Assembly (NCBI GenBank): GCA_020850945.1
Contig: JADZDR010000002.1
Coordinates: 1-46,704, forward strand
Direction: 5' to 3'
Origin: Acidimicrobiia bacterium
GTDB taxonomy: Bacteria > Actinomycetota > Acidimicrobiia > UBA2766
DNA: 46,704 bases
Below the pieces are notes generated by a model, which had not been told where the DNA came from, ran no database searches, and saw only the letters and a program-made list of their open reading frames with translations. Within the stretch, counting starts at the first letter, position 1. The number at the start of each line of letters is the position of its first letter. The translations under genes and the position numbers were made by a program. Shown here one piece after another: positions 44,775 to 46,704 of this stretch.

Positions 44775-44780
44775 ACTCTA
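44775..44780 (-). promoter_or_regulatory. Possible -10 box for the rpsP operon
   Basis: TAGAGT on the minus strand, identical to the boxes before ispG and ffh, here with a leader of about 70 bases ending in AAGGAG. A TCGACG at 44805-44800 is a weak -35 at 19 bp. Confidence 0.4.
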
Positions 44781-44820
44781 TCAGGACGTCCCACGTGTCC
44801 GTCGACCCGGACGCCCAAGC

Positions 44821-44866
44821 GTCTGGGTACCTGAGCGGCGATATATCGCCGCTCAGGTACCCAGAC
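44821..44866. repeat. 46-bp perfect palindrome, copy 2 of the 42-bp element
   Basis: GTCTGGGTACCTGAGCGGCG starts at 44821 and its exact reverse complement ends at 44866. The inner 42 bp (44823-44864) are identical to 39821-39862; here the symmetry extends two bases further on each side. It lies between ffh and rpsP, both on the minus strand, 9 bp after the ffh stop and just upstream of the possible rpsP promoter, so it would form a strong hairpin at the end of the ffh mRNA. Confidence 0.97.
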
Positions 44867-44875
44867 CACGTGAGG

Positions 44876-46234
44876 TCACTGCCCGAGACCCTCCAACTGG
44901 GAGAGGTCGACGCCGAGGCCCCGCAGGAGCTTGCCCTTCTTGCCGCCGAGGAGCCCCTTCATCATCTGCTGGACGGACTTGAACTCCTTGAGGAGCGCGT
45001 TCACGTCCTGAACCGTCGTGCCGGAGCCGTGGGCGATACGGCGACGACGGCTGTGCTTGATGATCTCGGGATGCACACGCTCTTCCCGGGTCATCGACTG
45101 GATGATCGCCTCGATCTTGACCATCTCGCCTTCGTCGATCTCGACGTCCTTGAGCTGCTTGCCGAGGCCGGGGATCATGCCCAGCATGGACGTGAGCGGC
45201 CCCATCTTCTTCACCTGCTGCATCTGTTGCAGGAAGTCCTCGAGCGTGAACTGCGCCTTGCGCAGCTTCTCCTGCATCTCCTGGGCCTGCTCCACGTCGA
45301 AGGCCTCCTCGGCCTTCTCGATGAGCGTGAGCATGTCCCCCATGCCGAGGATGCGGCCGGCAAGGCGGTCGGGATGGAACGGCTCGAAATCGCCGAGCTT
45401 CTCACCTGTCCCGGCGAAGTAGATGGGTTTGCCGACGACCTCCCGGACGCTCAACGCCGCCCCTCCGCGTGCGTCCCCGTCGAGCTTCGTGAGGACGACG
45501 CCGTCGATGGGAATCTCGGCGTTGAAGTGCTGGGCGGTCGTGACGGCGTCCTGTCCGATCATGGCGTCGATCACGAGCAGTGTGTGGTCAGGTTGCGTGG
45601 CGTCCACGACCCGGGCGAGTTGCGCCATGAGCTCGGCGTCGATGGCGAGACGACCCGCGGTGTCGACGATCGCGACGTCGCGGCCCAGGCTCCGGGCCGC
45701 CTCCACACCGGCCTTCGCGACCGGAACGGGATCGGCGCCGGCCTCCGCCCCCTCGGTGTACACGGGGACGCCGACCCGCTCCCCGAGGACCTCGAGCTGC
45801 TGCACAGCCGCGGGCCGCTGCAGGTCGCACGCGATCAACATCGGAGTCGCACCCCTCCCCTTCAGGAGGTGGGCGAGCTTGCCACATTGCGTCGTCTTTC
45901 CCGAACCCTGAAGCCCCGCCATGAGGATCACCGTGGGAGGCGTCGAGGCCATCTTGAGCTTGACCGACTCCCCCCCGAGGAGCTCGATGAGCTCCGTGTG
46001 CACGATCTTGACGACCTGCTGCGCCGGAGTCAGCGACTTCGACACCTCCGACGAGAGGGCCCGCTCGCGAACGCGGGTGACGAAGTGCTTGACGACCTTG
46101 AAGTTGACGTCTGCCTCGAGGAGGGCGAGGCGCACCTCGCGCAGGGCGGCATCGATGTCCTTCTCAGTGAGGCGGCCCTTGGTGCGGAGCTTGTCGAAGA
46201 CGCCTTGGAGTCGATCCGACAGTGATTGGAACAC
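44876..46234 (-). CDS. ffh: Signal recognition particle protein (SRP54)
   Basis: 452 residues from a GTG at 46234. N domain (1-90), GTPase domain with GLQGSGKTT (107-115), [15 protein letters not shown] and [11 protein letters not shown], and the Met-rich M domain (about 325-430: [46 protein letters not shown]). Ffh with 4.5S RNA targets nascent membrane proteins to FtsY. The GTG is six bases after a TAGAGT box, with no ribosome binding site between, so the mRNA is probably leaderless. It diverges from thiC. Confidence 0.98.
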   Translation of the reverse strand: MFQSLSDRLQGVFDKLRTKGRLTEKDIDAALREVRLALLEADVNFKVVKHFVTRVRERALSSEVSKSLTPAQQVVKIVHTELIELLGGESVKLKMASTPPTVILMAGLQGSGKTTQCGKLAHLLKGRGATPMLIACDLQRPAAVQQLEVLGERVGVPVYTEGAEAGADPVPVAKAGVEAARSLGRDVAIVDTAGRLAIDAELMAQLARVVDATQPDHTLLVIDAMIGQDAVTTAQHFNAEIPIDGVVLTKLDGDARGGAALSVREVVGKPIYFAGTGEKLGDFEPFHPDRLAGRILGMGDMLTLIEKAEEAFDVEQAQEMQEKLRKAQFTLEDFLQQMQQVKKMGPLTSMLGMIPGLGKQLKDVEIDEGEMVKIEAIIQSMTREERVHPEIIKHSRRRRIAHGSGTTVQDVNALLKEFKSVQQMMKGLLGGKKGKLLRGLGVDLSQLEGLGQ

Positions 46235-46240
46235 GCTTCG

Positions 46241-46270
46241 ACTCTACAGTCCGCGCGCGGTGTGGTTGAA
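46241..46270 (-). promoter_or_regulatory. Promoter for a leaderless ffh transcript
   Basis: On the minus strand TTCAAC (46270-46265) and TAGAGT (46246-46241) are 18 bp apart, and the GTG start follows six bases after the -10. This is the best-formed of the window's leaderless-type promoters because a -35 is recognisable. Confidence 0.55.
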
Positions 46271-46286
46271 TGGCGTGCAGACACGA

Positions 46287-46388
46287 CGACGCGGGAGCCC
46301 ACACGGGCTGAGAGGACGCACTCCGGGCAAGACATCGGAAGCGTCGACCGCACGAACCTGATCCGGGTAATTCCGGCGAAGGGAGCTC
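46287..46388 (+). ncRNA. TPP riboswitch (thi box)
   Basis: The conserved elements occur in order: GCCC-acac-GGGC stem (46297-46308), CTGAGAG (46308-46314), and the 3' part ACCTGATCCGGGTAATTCCG leading to GCGAAGGGA (46356-46384). These match the thiamine pyrophosphate aptamer. The conserved AAGGGA at its 3' end doubles as the ribosome binding site, seven bases before the thiC ATG, so ligand binding would hide the site and lower ThiC synthesis when TPP is plentiful. No separate expression platform is visible. Confidence 0.95.
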
Positions 46389-46390
46389 GG

Positions 46391-46704
46391 ATGACCGAGA
46401 TACTCGACCTCAGTGCGACGGCGGGCCGCGCACCTGGCCGGAACCGGCGGCGCAAGGTGTACGTGGGCGGAAGTCGTCCCGACATCCGCGTACCAGTCTG
46501 CGAAGTGGAGCTCGATCCCTCCCCTCTGGCAGAAGGGCAGGTCCCGAACCCCCCGTTTCGCCTCTACGACACGAGCGGTCCCGGCTCCGACGTGCACGCC
46601 GGCCTCCCCCCGCTTCGCCGCCCCTGGATCCTCGAACGAGGTGACGTCGCCGAATACGCGGGGCGGCCGGCCCGGCGACGCGACGACGGCCGCGGAGCCG
46701 TCCG
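46391..46704 (+). CDS. thiC: Phosphomethylpyrimidine synthase, N-terminal part
   Basis: The first 104 codons are in the window; the gene continues to the right. The N-terminus has ThiC hallmarks: [20 protein letters not shown] (22-41), [16 protein letters not shown] (about 53-68), [19 protein letters not shown] and then GRP. ThiC is a radical-SAM enzyme that makes the HMP pyrimidine of thiamine from AIR; its active-site cysteines lie near the C-terminus, outside the window. Control by the upstream TPP riboswitch fits this role. Confidence 0.95.
   Translation, partial: MTEILDLSATAGRAPGRNRRRKVYVGGSRPDIRVPVCEVELDPSPLAEGQVPNPPFRLYDTSGPGSDVHAGLPPLRRPWILERGDVAEYAGRPARRRDDGRGAV

Noticed and set aside
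46226-46250. TTGGAA/TACAGT as a thiC promoter
   Set aside because: The spacing is 13 bp, too short for a standard promoter. The thiC promoter was not located.

Overview
The window is high-G+C bacterial DNA, most likely from the Actinomycetota and plausibly the class Acidimicrobiia. Three things point there: paired yrbE genes followed by mce genes, a whiG-type sigma factor and a DUF2469 gene beside the ribosomal-protein genes, and frequent GTG/TTG starts. Several genes also carry a -10 box placed so that the transcript would begin at the start codon, as in actinobacterial leaderless mRNAs. The class is inferred from gene content and was not tested by a search.

Layout. (1) 1-4243 (+): the 3' part of a very large, probably secreted Asp/Thr-rich repeat protein. 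(2) 4719-9316 (-): five genes joined by 4-bp overlaps, two YrbE permeases and three MCE proteins, forming a lipid-import type ABC system whose ATPase is not in the window. (3) 9317-9670: a gene-free stretch with two tandem copies of a 50-bp inverted-repeat element. (4) 9671-11688 (-): dapB and an M16 peptidase. (5) 11738-13976 (+): a crotonase and an amidase set into the otherwise conserved pnp/M16/dapB order. (6) 13977-14127: five short hairpins between converging genes. (7) 14128-39599 (-): a long conserved block read from high to low coordinates, including echA-like, comM, dprA, whiG, M23-like, rpsB, tsf, pyrH, frr, cdsA, dxr, rseP, ispG, rimP, nusA, rnpM, infB, DUF503, rbfA, nrnA, truB, ribF, rpsO and pnp. 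(8) 39676-46234: a 40-codon membrane-protein gene (+), then on the minus strand ffh, rpsP, khpA, rimM, trmD, lepB, rplS, a second lepB, DUF2469 and yraN. (9) 46287-46704 (+): a TPP riboswitch and the start of thiC.

Functionally, the minus-strand block joins translation (ribosomal proteins, initiation and elongation factors, ribosome maturation and recycling) with RNA decay (PNPase, NrnA), protein export (SRP54, two signal peptidases), envelope and isoprenoid precursor synthesis (CdsA, Dxr, IspG), regulated proteolysis (RseP) and DNA uptake (DprA, ComM). Most junctions are ATGA overlaps or short gaps, so translational coupling is likely.

The main unusual points are: an in-frame TGA in comM exactly at the first glycine of its ATP-binding loop; a 42-bp perfect palindrome present twice, 5 kb apart; the 50-bp tandem inverted repeats; the hairpin cluster downstream of pnp; a 138-residue Arg/Asp/Gly tail on PNPase; a terminator-like hairpin ahead of rimP; an M23-fold protein that has lost its metal ligands; and recurrent TANNNT boxes 5-6 bp before start codons.
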